A stretch of DNA of 16,268 nt from Haplosporangium gracile. Its lineage: Eukaryota > Mortierellomycota > Mortierellomycetes > Mortierellales > Mortierellaceae. Below, one piece after another: positions 1 through 8,916 of this stretch. The notes beneath the pieces are model-generated. The model saw nothing but the letters and a program-made list of their open reading frames with translations, was not told the DNA's origin and ran no database searches. The translations under genes were made by a program, and so were the position numbers. The first letter of the stretch is position 1, and the number at the start of each line of letters is the position of its first letter. The DNA lies in assembly GCA_015499985.1 (NCBI GenBank), contig JAAAUF010000602.1:9717-25984 (forward strand). The letters run 5' to 3'.

Positions 1-1
1 C

Positions 2-247
2 CCCCCCACGCTGTGTTTGCTTCACTTGACTCACGAAAATCCGAAGAGAACACTTAAGCATACCGTTCGTGGTGTATGAGATGTCATCAGCGTACAAAGC
101 CACGACCATGACCTTGACCTGCGCCGCTGTCGCACTTCGCACATGTATCACCTTGCGCGACACCAATAAAGGAAACATGCGAATGAAAAAAAAATAAGAT
201 GGTGAGGAATGCAACTGAATTTTTTTTATGCCTTTGATTCTAAACAT
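2..247 (-). CDS. Partial open frame with YADD motif, cut by left edge
   Basis: On the minus strand one frame stays open from an ATG at 247 (in-frame TAG at 250-248) to the window edge, 82 codons. A second ATG lies at 178, closer to where coding-like codon use begins (GTC, AAG, GAC, ATC, ACC, AAC). Residues encoded at about 112-56 read VKVMVVALYADDISYTTNGM, a hydrophobic strand followed by Tyr-Ala-Asp-Asp (positions 94-83). This resembles the catalytic YxDD box of reverse transcriptases, especially the Ty1/copia form with Leu-Tyr before it and Asp-Asp-Ile after it. A GTGAGT at 34-29 would be a good 5' splice site, which instead suits an exon of an ordinary host gene. The strand and its position after gene 472-2043 fit either reading. 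I do not recognise the full protein; function is left open. It could also be a decayed element fragment. Confidence 0.4.
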   Translation of the reverse strand, partial: MFRIKGIKKIQLHSSPSYFFFIRMFPLLVSRKVIHVRSATAAQVKVMVVALYADDISYTTNGMLKCSLRIFVSQVKQTQRGG

Positions 248-316
248 CTAGGAGAACACAGAGGAAGCAGTTTAAACTATGGACAGACGACCGATAATGT
301 TATTGTTGACTATGTT

Positions 317-322
317 TTTATT
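317..322 (-). promoter_or_regulatory. Candidate poly(A) signal AATAAA for the gene at 472-2043
   Basis: The + strand reads TTTATT here, so the minus strand has AATAAA, 150 nt beyond the stop codon at 474-472. This is a plausible distance for a fungal 3' end, and it falls before the next minus-strand open frame. Confidence 0.4.
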
Positions 323-429
323 TCAATAGTAGAACAAGGTAGGGGTAGGACAGACAAAGGGAAACAAAAGGAGGAGGAAAATGTAGCAAGATGAGGTCAT
401 AACTTGTTACACTACTAGCCAACCTGTGC

Positions 430-459
430 CAACAACAACAACAACAAAAAAAAAAAAAA
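430..459. repeat. (CAA)5 followed by A14 just past a stop codon
   Basis: Five CAA units (430-444) run into 14 A residues (446-459). In the minus-strand transcript of the neighbouring gene this becomes U14 then GUU repeats, starting 12 nt after the TAA stop, inside the 3' untranslated region. Confidence 0.8.
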
Positions 460-471
460 GAGAAAGCATCC

Positions 472-2043
472 TTAGCGGACTTGGCACATGCCCATGCTGG
501 CAGCAGCAGCAGCCGCCGCCGCCGCAGCTTGTGCAGCCGCAGTAGCTGTAGCTGTTGAGGCCGCCGCCGCCGATGCGCTCTTGTCACCATCAGTCGCAGC
601 AGAATCACCGATTGCTTCAGCCGCAGCATCAGCATGCAAATATGTCTCTGGATGACTCGACCGCCGTGTCCACCGATGAGACAATGCGCGAGAGGGTGTC
701 GTGCTCTGTTCGCTCCAGGGGTGAGTCGCAAACCCATGGTACCCATCCATCAACGAGATCGACGCCCCGGTAGGATCCTCTGCACTATACGGATCAATCG
801 ATAATCGTGGGTAATGGTCGTGTCGCGGTAACGAGTAAGAAGAGACGGGCGAATTGGGATCAGAAAAGTACGACTGGATCGGCGACAGCATCGGTTCGGG
901 CGACATGAACGAGTCCAGTAATGACGGCGACGAAAAGTTCCTGGTGTGCGTATGACGGCCGCCATTAATACCCGGACTCCCACTGGCTGCTGCCTTGGCA
1001 AGAGGGTGGTGAGGGTGGTATTGGTGCAGGTATCGACCCCGAGTGGCGCCAAAGGTGTCTAGATGTGTGACTGCCTGCCGCATGTTCGCTGCTGTGCTAT
1101 GCTTGTTGCTGTGGTTATTGCTTGCTGCCTCTGCTGTTGCTGGTGTCCTGACAGAGGCCAAGACCTCACCACGCGAGTAGTCGCGATCCTCATCGAAACC
1201 CCTCTCCGACGCCGCATCGTACTCGGCCCCACTGCCCTCGTCGTTTGATATGTCGACAAACGAAATCTCTGGCACCCTCGAGTCCGAAAGGGTGTGGCTA
1301 TCGCTCTCGGCGCCTGACAATGTATCGCTCTCCTCTGAGTCCGAACTGATCGGAAACACACTCACTTGTGCTGTTGCTGCTGTTTTAGACACAGCTGACC
1401 GACGAGAGCCAGACTTTGTTGCTGTTGTGTGCGAGTTTGACAGACGATTGCCCTGTGTCCGTGGGCGTTTCCAATTTGATGTTGTTGATGTTATTGTTGG
1501 ACTAGTAACATCCTGTTCACTGCCGACATACCCCGATGTGGAGGAGGATGAAGAAAAAGTGGGGGAGGACGAGGTGGACCGTGGGCTGGCAGCTCTTGCT
1601 GTTGTGGGTGTGGAGACGACGGACTGTGTCATGGTGACCGCTGTGGTGACACGAACAGACGATTGTTGTTGCTGAGCTTGTTTGTGTTGTTTTGGCAAGG
1701 ATGCTGCCTGCGTGATACGTTTTAATGCAGCAGAAGGGATTTGTTGATTGGTTACAGACAGAGGTCTCCGCCTGGTGTTGGCATTAGTTGATGCCCCCGG
1801 TGACCTCTGGCTGGAACTGCGTCGATCGATATTGTTGTTCCCGGCATTGGAGGCGGTGACAATAAAGGTTCTTGTGGTTTTGCTGTCAGAGGTAGTCTCG
1901 TCGTCGTCGCTTGAACCACTGCTTGTAAGGCAGAGTAGAGGGTTGTGTTGTTGTTTTGACGACGAGCTGCTTATTTTGAGATGGGAGGCGACCATGGTCT
2001 TGGCGTGCATCTTTGTGATTCTGTCCTGTCGTTCTACTTGCAT
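472..2043 (-). CDS. Disordered Ser/Thr/Ala-rich protein, 523 aa, unknown function
   Basis: A single uninterrupted exon with ATG at 2043 (A at -3, a good context) and TAA at 472. I recognise no folded domain. The protein is rich in Ser, Thr, Ala and Gln. Visible pieces: Q-rich 122-127; basic patches RRR at 91-93 and WKRPR at 191-195 that could be nuclear signals; three hydrophobic-then-Ser/acidic segments (about 36-49, 227-240, 260-270) resembling SUMO-interacting motifs; a His-rich stretch near 340-347; a cluster of Ser-Pro sites at 372-399 suited to proline-directed kinases; and a C-terminal Ala/Thr tract at 489-515 ending in ten alanines before SMGMCQVR. Antisense frames here are shadows. 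The coherent composition, lack of stops over 1.5 kb and motifs such as YPRLSIDPYS support real coding. It may be a transcription or signalling regulator, but that is inference. The purine-rich + strand block upstream is its likely leader/promoter. Confidence 0.8.
   Translation of the reverse strand: MQVERQDRITKMHAKTMVASHLKISSSSSKQQHNPLLCLTSSGSSDDDETTSDSKTTRTFIVTASNAGNNNIDRRSSSQRSPGASTNANTRRRPLSVTNQQIPSAALKRITQAASLPKQHKQAQQQQSSVRVTTAVTMTQSVVSTPTTARAASPRSTSSSPTFSSSSSTSGYVGSEQDVTSPTITSTTSNWKRPRTQGNRLSNSHTTATKSGSRRSAVSKTAATAQVSVFPISSDSEESDTLSGAESDSHTLSDSRVPEISFVDISNDEGSGAEYDAASERGFDEDRDYSRGEVLASVRTPATAEAASNNHSNKHSTAANMRQAVTHLDTFGATRGRYLHQYHPHHPLAKAAASGSPGINGGRHTHTRNFSSPSLLDSFMSPEPMLSPIQSYFSDPNSPVSSYSLPRHDHYPRLSIDPYSAEDPTGASISLMDGYHGFATHPWSEQSTTPSRALSHRWTRRSSHPETYLHADAAAEAIGDSAATDGDKSASAAAASTATATAAAQAAAAAAAAAASMGMCQVR
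484..569 (-). repeat. GCN-codon tract coding for alanine runs
   Basis: The + strand holds CAG/CCG trinucleotide runs which on the minus strand are GCN codons giving two alanine blocks (four, then three and ten residues around Thr and Gln) at the C-terminus of the 523-residue protein. Mixed GCT, GCG, GCA and GCC codons suggest an old tract rather than a recent pure expansion. Confidence 0.8.
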
Positions 2044-2600
2044 GCTGCTTTGGTTGATGTCCGTGAGTGTTTGTGTGTGTGTGTGTGAGAGTGTTGACGT
2101 TGTGGTTGCGTGAGGAGGGATTGTGTGGAAGTAAGCAGAAGTTGGCGAAGTGGGAAAAAGAGATAAGAAAGTAAGAGGAAGGTTGGGTTTGTAGTCACTT
2201 GCTGGTGTTCGTTGGTGGTGGGTGGTGGAGGTGGTGTTGTGGATTGTTGTCGGTGTTGCGGTTATCAGTTCAAAAAGAACAGAAAAAGAGGAGGGAGGAA
2301 GGAGAGCAGAAAAGGAAGTAGAGAAGAGTGATAAAAGAGGGAAGTAAAAGAACGAGAGAAGGAAGGAAGGATAGGTCGTAAGGAGAGTGAAGATAAATAG
2401 AGATAAAGTAATGCAAAAGAAAAGAAAAAAGAAGACAAGAGAAGAGAAGAGTGAATGAACGATTGAAAGGAGAGAAGGAGTAAAATAAATAAATAAATAA
2501 AAAAGGACAGCACGAAAGAGAAAGAAAAACAGAAATTTGAGGCAAAGCCGATGATGGCCTAGAAATAGAAAAATTACCCAAAAACAACAAAGAGAGGACT
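2044..2600 (-). promoter_or_regulatory. Probable 5' leader and promoter of gene 472-2043 (C/T-rich sense strand)
   Basis: Upstream of the ATG the sense strand shows a CA/AC-rich stretch including (CA)8 at 2072-2087, then A/C-rich DNA to about 2260, then an almost pure C/T sense strand from about 2280. An AAAT-type microsatellite (TTTA on the sense strand) sits at 2482-2504. I see no clear TATA box. The frames open on the minus strand here are low complexity (Phe, Leu, Ser) and are a result of the base skew. Calling this a promoter or leader is inference from position and composition. Confidence 0.45.
2072..2087. repeat. (TG)8 microsatellite
   Basis: Eight TG units about 30 bp upstream of the start codon at 2043, so (CA)8 in the probable 5' leader on the sense strand. 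Confidence 0.85.
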
Positions 2601-2620
2601 GAGAGCGTTTCTGTTGTTTG

Positions 2621-2670
2621 TCGCTGTATTGCCGCTGTATTGCCGCTGTATTGTCGCTGTATTGTCGCTG
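2621..2670. repeat. 11-bp tandem repeat, about 4.5 copies
   Basis: Four full copies of YCGCTGTATTG at 2621, 2632, 2643 and 2654 plus TCGCTG at 2665-2670. Only the first base of the unit varies (T,C,C,T,T). The 11-bp period is close to one helical turn, so the units would face the same side of the DNA. It lies about 0.6 kb upstream of the gene at 472-2043, in a break in the surrounding purine-rich tract. Confidence 0.9.
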
Positions 2671-2723
2671 ACCTGGTTTATTGCCTTTAAGCTAGTCGCT
2701 GCGTTGCTTTCTTGCGTTGTTGC

Positions 2724-2750
2724 GTGTGTGTATGTGTGTGTGTGTGTGTG
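2724..2750. repeat. GT microsatellite with one interruption
   Basis: Alternating GT with a single A (GTAT) interruption, 27 bp, located between the 11-bp tandem repeat and the second purine-rich block. Confidence 0.85.
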
Positions 2751-2789
2751 CTTGTTACTGTCGGGAGATGTAGAGTTTTCTGTGGCCGA

Positions 2790-3480
2790 TGTACGGGAAC
2801 GGGAAGAAATAAAAAGAAAAAGGTAGGAGAGAGGTGTGTGTGTGATAGATGGGAAGGCTAAAAAAGAGAAAGGAAGAGAGAGAAAAGAAAGGAGTAGCAG
2901 CGAGTGGGTATGTGTGTTGCAGACTGCAATTGAGACAAGAAAGAAAAGAGAAAATGGTAACAAAGAGGGGGAAGGTAAACGAGGAGGAGGATAATGAGAA
3001 GAAGGAGGAGGAGGAGAAGGAGGAGGGGGTGAAAGGGAGGAGGAGAAGGTAGAACTACTTTTGAATTGTGGGATTGACACACAAGTAAGCACACGCACAA
3101 GCACAAGGGAAACAACAAAAAAAAAAGAAAAAGAAAAAAAAAGGAGGGGTTTGAACAAAAAAAAAAAAAAAGCGCTTTTCGTCGTTACTCAAAGAAAAGG
3201 ACGGGCATTAAGGGAACGCGGTGTCACTAACTGGGGATGTGGGATTAGAAGGGGAGCGCGGTTGGATTTTTCGAGAAGGGGGGTTCTAAAGGGAGGGGAG
3301 AAGGAAGCAAGAAAGGAATGCACACAGAGGAGACTATATTGAAGTAAGGTGATGGGTACACAATGGGGTGGCGATGGTGGTGATGAGGATGGGGGTTAAT
3401 GGTTGATGGTTGATGGAGGGCGGAAATGAGAGAGTGAAAAGTGAGGGTAAAGAAAAGAAAGACAGAAAAAAGAGGTCAAA
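2790..3480. other. Purine-rich + strand block
   Basis: The + strand is dominated by GGA, GAA and AAA runs, with near-pure purine segments around 2860-2900 and 2990-3050. It continues, less pure, to about 3480. The complementary frames encode only Ser/Leu/Phe/Pro low complexity and are not credible proteins. Such mirror-like purine tracts can form triplexes in supercoiled DNA; that is general knowledge, not shown here. Confidence 0.6.
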
Positions 3481-6000
3481 GGGTAAAACGATCCAAGGGT
3501 AACAATCAATCATCAATGCAAACAAAACAAATAAAACAAATAAAACAAACAAAAACGTATTTGGTTGTTGTTTGTTTAGAGTTTGGATCCAATGGGCGAC
3601 ACCATGGGCCATGGGACCACTGTTCACTCTTTCTCTTTCTTCGACGAGCATAGATCGGACTGGCAAGCAATACACACCCACGCACTCACACACAACGAAG
3701 ATCGGATATCTTTTTTTTCCTGTTTCTTTTTTCCACCCTGTCGTTTGCATTCACACATACCACAGCAAACATACCTTTCCTCGACCCTCCAATCCAATAC
3801 CCTATCATGCCATTGCCATCTACCTCGTCGACATACACACACTCATACACTCTCAAACCCACAGGTCCCCTCGAATTTACATTCGCATCTAATTCACAAC
3901 CCAAAGGGAGAGAGAGGAGGGAAGAGAGGAGAGAAGTAAGGGAGGGAGGGAAGGAGGACATGCGCGCGTACGCCTTTGTTTACACTTTGCGTTTTTTGTT
4001 TACTCTACCCTCTCAATATTGAATTATTCTTAGGTTTACATAGGCGGATGGATGGTCATGATGATGATGGCTGTTTTTTTGTTTCTCTTTACGTTCTTTG
4101 TTCAACACTGCTTTGCTCTACTTTTTCTGAACAAGATCGCTCATATGTATATGTTTGCTCAGCTGTCCTTCAATGGCTCACTTATGTCGAATTCCAAGTC
4201 GAAAAGTGTCAGACAGACGAAGAATAAGACATCTACGGCATGGTCCTCTCTATGGTCCTATTTTTTTTCTTACTCTTAATGCGGCATGGCTCTCGTCGTT
4301 GTTGTTTTTTTTCTACTACTAGATGAGCATTGTTGGTTCCCCCATTCATGGTCCGACTGACCTACAGACAACCGATCAGAGACAAAACTCTGCATTTGTC
4401 CTGTACATCGTCGTCATTCGGCCATTTGCTCGCTTGACCTAAAATGGGACAGTCAAGAGGCTAGGCCCATAGACATACCATGACCGAACAACATTTCCCT
4501 CCCTTTTCTCTTTGCCTCCCCCCCCCCCCCAAAAAAAAAAATAAAGAGCTGTAGGGTGTGCGCAAGACAGGTATGTAGGACCGATGTGACTTTGCTGACT
4601 CGTATAACTCGTACACTGATTACTTTATTGGAGTTTGATCATTAAACTACGTGTCGATCCTGTCGGCAAGATAAAAAAAAAAGACATCACGCACTGCGTC
4701 ACTAAGACGAATAAACACAGGGACTACGGAGGCGAAGAGAACAAAAGGATGAAATAAAATGGTCAAGAGAGAGTGAGAGTAGCGTTGTTGTTGGGGACAA
4801 AACAATAAAGAGCAGTAAAGGGATGGTTTCTATTTTATCTACAACCACTGTTCAAAAAGTAAGAAATAAGCGTATGCAGTCGCACATTCAACATAAATTT
4901 GTGGAGGACTGGCAAAGAAGGCGAAGGCAATCAACTCGAACAAATAAAAACAATAAGACATTATCGATATGCCCGATACCGTAAAAGGGGGGCGAGAATG
5001 GTAACAGAAAGACCCATTATCACATATCATTCTTCGATGAAAAGGACTGAACAAAGAGAAGGGAAGACAGGAATGTTTAATTACGCTTATAATGATGATT
5101 GTTTAGTATTCACTGGCCAAAGACAACCCTCTTTTTGTTGTCCTTCGCTCGTCTATTTTTCCTTCATTGTTCTAATCCACCATCACTTTGCCTTCAATGT
5201 CCACTGCTACCTCCTCTTCCACTTCGTCTTATCGTTAACGAAAGATGAAGATAAATTAGCATAGCAAACGTGAACCCGTCCTCTTTTTCTCCTATCTCGT
5301 TCAAGAATGGATAATCCTTTTGCACCCCTCTTTCTTTACGCCTTCTTCATGGTGCTCCCATTTCGCAAAAACATAAAAAAACCGAACCCCGCCAAATTTT
5401 TTTTTTTCCAGAAGCGAACAGAACACAGCACAATTTTTTAGCAATGGGGGGAGGACTAAAAAGTCGAGTGTAACAAGGTTCAGTGGGTTGACAACCTGGG
5501 CACTGATTACCCTAGCACACTTTACTCTCTCACTTGCGCAACTTTCTCACCATTTCGGCCTTTCTCGTCAAAATGTGTCCTGTTTTTTTTGTTGACTTCT
5601 TCCCCTCGTTTTTTTTTTCTTCCTTTATCCTTTTCTTACAGGCAGAGGATATATTACTGTACATTATGAGAACTAGCCCCATTGCTTAAATTCAAGTCTA
5701 TGGATACTACGAACGACGACAATGACGATGTATAATACTTCAATAAAGTCTAGTCTTTGAATGTTTCGCTTTCTTGTTTCAACGCAAATACCAAAAAAAA
5801 AATGCTCCAAGACATACCTTATTTTATTTTTCTCTTAGTAGCATGGATACCATGGGTTGCTCTCTATATGTTATGTGTTTTGTCGTCATTTCAACAGCAA
5901 CACAACAGGCGATACATAATGCGCCAATCTCTTTCTCATTTTTTTTTTTGTCCATCGTTTTTGTGTTTTGTTTGTGAGAGCGGCTCATCTATATGGCTCT
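3481..6000. other. Gene-poor interval, low-complexity DNA
   Basis: I see no supportable gene. Contents: an AAATAAAAC-like tandem at 3521-3556; an almost symmetrical dyad CCATGGGCCATGG at 3602-3614; a pyrimidine-rich + strand at about 3700-3890; a purine burst at 3900-3960; a C13/A11 run pair at 4518-4541; many T runs; and isolated AATAAA strings. Open frames of 70-120 codons occur on both strands, but they lack domains, coherent codon use or initiation support. Confidence 0.6.
4518..4541. repeat. C13 run joined directly to A11 run
   Basis: Thirteen C residues are followed immediately by eleven A residues, then TAAAGAGC. Both runs are prone to replication slippage and sequencing-length error. 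Confidence 0.85.
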
Positions 6001-6468
6001 GATAGTAGGCGCGGAAAATAAAGACGCAAAGAAAGGTCAGGTTAAAAAAATAGGGTAGGCAGGACTGGGGGATACCAGTGCGAGGTACCATGATGAAAAA
6101 AAAAAAAAAGGATAGCCAAAACTGGTTTTGTCAAAAGAAAGTTTATCTTTTTATGCACGGCTGACACCCGACAAACCCAGTCCAGTGCTTGTCGGTGACC
6201 GGAGATATAACGAGACAATAGGGATTGTACCGTAAGGACACCCTGCACCTTTGTGCCCTTTTTTTCATAGAGAGATCGAGAACAACCGATTCTTCATCCA
6301 AGAATCTATGAGACCTAGAAGCCTTTTTCAAGTAAACGAACATACAAGCCGAAGAGAAAAAAAATTCGAAAAGCAAAAAAGGAAACCCATGGTTCGCAAG
6401 CCATTTATGCAACGACAACGAAACTAAAAAAACAAAAAGGCAATTTTTCAAAAAAAAAAAAAAGGAAA

Positions 6469-6504
<36 letters not shown>

Positions 6505-6660
6505 AAAAGGAACCTCCGTGTTGGCTTCTTTTTTTTTTCTGCCTAGGAAGCGCGACCTTTTTTTTCTCATGCGAAAAAAAAAAATATCGGTATAGTTTAG
6601 TGCCAATAAGTAACCGGGGATCGGGGAATGCAACAATAGTGAATTTTTGTTTTCACTAAA
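6001..6660. other. Homopolymer-rich, gene-free stretch
   Basis: The left part has repeated A runs, including 13 at 6451-6463 and 24 at 6474-6497. From about 6530 T runs of 8-10 follow, then another A11 run. The opposed A and T runs could pair as weak hairpins. Minus-strand frames here give only Phe runs and are rejected as genes. Confidence 0.65.
6474..6497. repeat. A24 homopolymer
   Basis: Twenty-four consecutive A residues following GGAAATATTT. It could be an old poly(A) tail scar, but no element body or target-site duplication was recognised. Confidence 0.8.
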
Positions 6661-8330
6661 AAAGTAGGAGTGAAGGAAAGAGACATAGGAGGAAGAAGGG
6701 GAGGAAAGACCATGTCTGTCTGTGAATCACCTAAATCATCCTATCCTATCATGACCGTGTGTCTGTGTGTATGTGTGTGGTGTGTTGTGTGTGGTGTAGT
6801 TGTTGTCTCCTGTCCGAGGGGAACAGTAACGACAGAGAAAAGGAGACAGATCGTTGCAAGTTTCTCTCCGTCTTCCTCTTCTCTGTATCATCGCCATAAG
6901 GACCATATCTCCTCTCTTTCTCTCTCCTTCTTGTCAGTTCGTGTCTCACGCATGGTCCGTCTCTTCAATTTACACTCGCAAACGCACACACAGGGTCACT
7001 CTCATGTCCTCAATGCCTCCTCCTATAGCGAAAAATGATAGGTGCCCCTTGTCCAAATTGGCAATAGATGCCCCATGCTCATAATCACATCTCCACAGTC
7101 CCTCTCATTCTCTCTCCGTGTTCTTCTTCCACCCTTGCACCCCATGGCTCATGCCCCACGTCCATGCTCATGCGGACCCAAATCTAGCCTAAAAATTCGT
7201 CTACTTCTCTCTTTTCTCCTTCTCATGCCCCAGGTCTAAGCCCATATCCCTCCGTTGTTATTGTATACTCACTGTCCAATCGGCCGATCTTCAGCCAAAA
7301 AAAAAAGATGCATGAATTTTCTTTTGCTTTTTATCGCTTTTGTTCCTCCTTGTGTTCTCATCCTAGCAAATGACAAGGAAGTAGGTTGGTCATGGCGCAC
7401 AATGCAAGGTATGGGGTTTCTCTCATATCCAATCCCTGAATATATCGTAATGGGGAAAGGGTAAAGGGAAAGAGGTACAAAAAAGTAAGGGGTTACAGCA
7501 ATGTGGAAGGTGGCAATCGGGTTACGGTCAGGCGGTCGGTCGGTGAATTAAGACAAGTACACAAGTACAAGAAATGGTGCCAGGAATGGCAGCAAAAAAG
7601 GGCAAGGCCTAGGCATGCATATGTTTCTCGTGAAAGAGAGAAAGGCATATGGAAATAAGGGCGGCAGACTAAGGGCGGCAGAGAATGAAGGGTAAGGGGT
7701 CGACTTGATTTTTGAATATGCATCTCATGGGTATGGATAGGGTAAGATGGATAGATGCATTATAGGGTAGAAGGAAAACATGGCCTACGTCCGTGCTTCT
7801 GCAAGGTTAGGCTATTGATTTGTTCGATGCGAGGAGTAGGTTTAGCTGTTATTCCTGCATCTATCTTTACTGAAGAATGGTGAACAATGGACAGGAGAGG
7901 GGGGCGCGGCAGTATTTTTTCCTAGGAGAAGACAAAAAAAGAAAAAGGCGCGTTTCTTGGGCACGTCATTTCACCTTTCTATTCTTGGCCCATCACCCTT
8001 GGGCCTTGGCACTTTCTGTGCTAATCAAGAGCCGCCTCTCGGATCATCCTTTCGTTCCATGGTTTCCAAAACAGGGCTGATGTTTCTCACTTTCTCACAC
8101 TCACTATCCTACACCCCTTTCCTTTTTTTCTCTCCTTTTCTTTTTCGCTGCTTTTTCTCCCTTTTCTCGCTTGTTTTTTTTCTGTGCTTTCGTTCATGCA
8201 AACCCTAATCGCCCTTGACGTGCGACACAAAGAACCGATTCGAAGGAAAGGATAGACATGGAGAAGAAAAAAAAACAAAGTCATCAACAAGGTAAGCACG
8301 GACATCACGGACCTCCCTGACCTCGCTTTT
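6661..8330. other. Gene-free stretch with GT-rich and CATG-rich segments
   Basis: A GT-rich segment lies at 6758-6803. From 6950 to 7240 the tetramer CATG recurs (CTCATG, CCATGG, CATGCCCC), and it appears again around 7612-7622 and 7718-7735. A 6-bp inverted repeat GGCCCA/TGGGCC with a 7-nt loop is at 7987-8005. Short open frames exist, but none shows a domain or splice structure I can defend. Confidence 0.55.
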
Positions 8331-8716
8331 CTTCTTTTCTTTCCCCTCCCTTACTTTTTACCCACTTTCCCGCTCTTTTCTTATTCTCTCCCTTTACTTT
8401 TTTTTCGCTTTTCTCGCCTCCCTCCCTTTCCCCACTCTTCCCTCCCCTTTATTTGTTTGTTTGTTTGTATGTATGCCCTTCTTCTCTCTCTCCTGCTCTT
8501 CGCTTCGATCTCTACGCTTCAGCGTACTCTCACTCTTTCCGATAATGATCCTTGCATCTCCTTCTCCTGCCCTATCCCAGATTGTACGTGAATTTTGTCC
8601 TCGATATCTCGCATCCCTCAAAACCCTGACCATCGCTCCTTATCTCGTACTCATCCTCTCTCTCCATTCTTCTTTTTCATGTGCAAACCCGCAGCGAGTC
8701 CTTTTCTATTGATATG
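8331..8716 (+). other. Pyrimidine-rich + strand block beyond the SH3 gene's 3' end
   Basis: From about 8330 the + strand is mostly C and T, with a GTTT/GTAT repeat at 8453-8474 and C/T-rich sequence to 8716. The composition resembles the sense-strand leaders seen upstream of the two genes, but here it points rightward into the 3' end of the minus-strand SH3 gene. It could be an antisense promoter or leader, or just skewed intergenic DNA. No protein is supported. Confidence 0.35.
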
Positions 8717-8877
8717 TTATTCGATGTGCGTAAGTAAGGTGAATAAATGCACTAAAACCTGTATTTTGGGGGGGGAGGGTACTGAAAAAAATGTGGTAGT
8801 AGAGAGATTTTGGTGTAGATGATTATGTTGCTGCTGCTGCTTGCTCCAGAAAACAAGTTGATAGCTCCTGTTCTGTT

Positions 8878-8883
8878 TTTAAT
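8878..8883 (-). promoter_or_regulatory. Candidate poly(A) signal ATTAAA of the SH3 gene
   Basis: The minus strand reads ATTAAA about 35 nt past the TAG stop at 8919-8917. A canonical AATAAA exists only much further on (8453-8448). Confidence 0.3.
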
Positions 8884-8916
8884 GGCCGCAAAGAAATTGT
8901 TGAATAATGCTCCTGT

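Noticed and set aside
1250..2113. Plus-strand open frames opposite the 523-aa gene
   Set aside because: Antisense shadows: the minus-strand frame is longer, continuous and compositionally coherent.
2574..3158. 194-codon minus-strand open frame
   Set aside because: Phe/Leu/Ser/Pro low complexity generated by a purine-rich + strand, with microsatellite-coded Thr-His repeats; no domain, and it overlaps the tandem repeats.
3583..3939. Plus-strand frame starting MDPMGDTMGHG
   Set aside because: Two plus-strand frames are open together here, the sequence soon becomes His/Thr/Ser microsatellite-like, and no domain is seen.
4899..5264. 121-codon plus-strand frame with a charged N-terminal half
   Set aside because: Begins at a non-ATG codon, has no domain, and its codon use is unlike the supported genes.
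5461..5520. tRNA-like GGTTCAGTGGGTTGACAACC segment
   Set aside because: It cannot be folded into an acceptor stem plus anticodon and T arms with the conserved positions; no A and B boxes at the right spacing.
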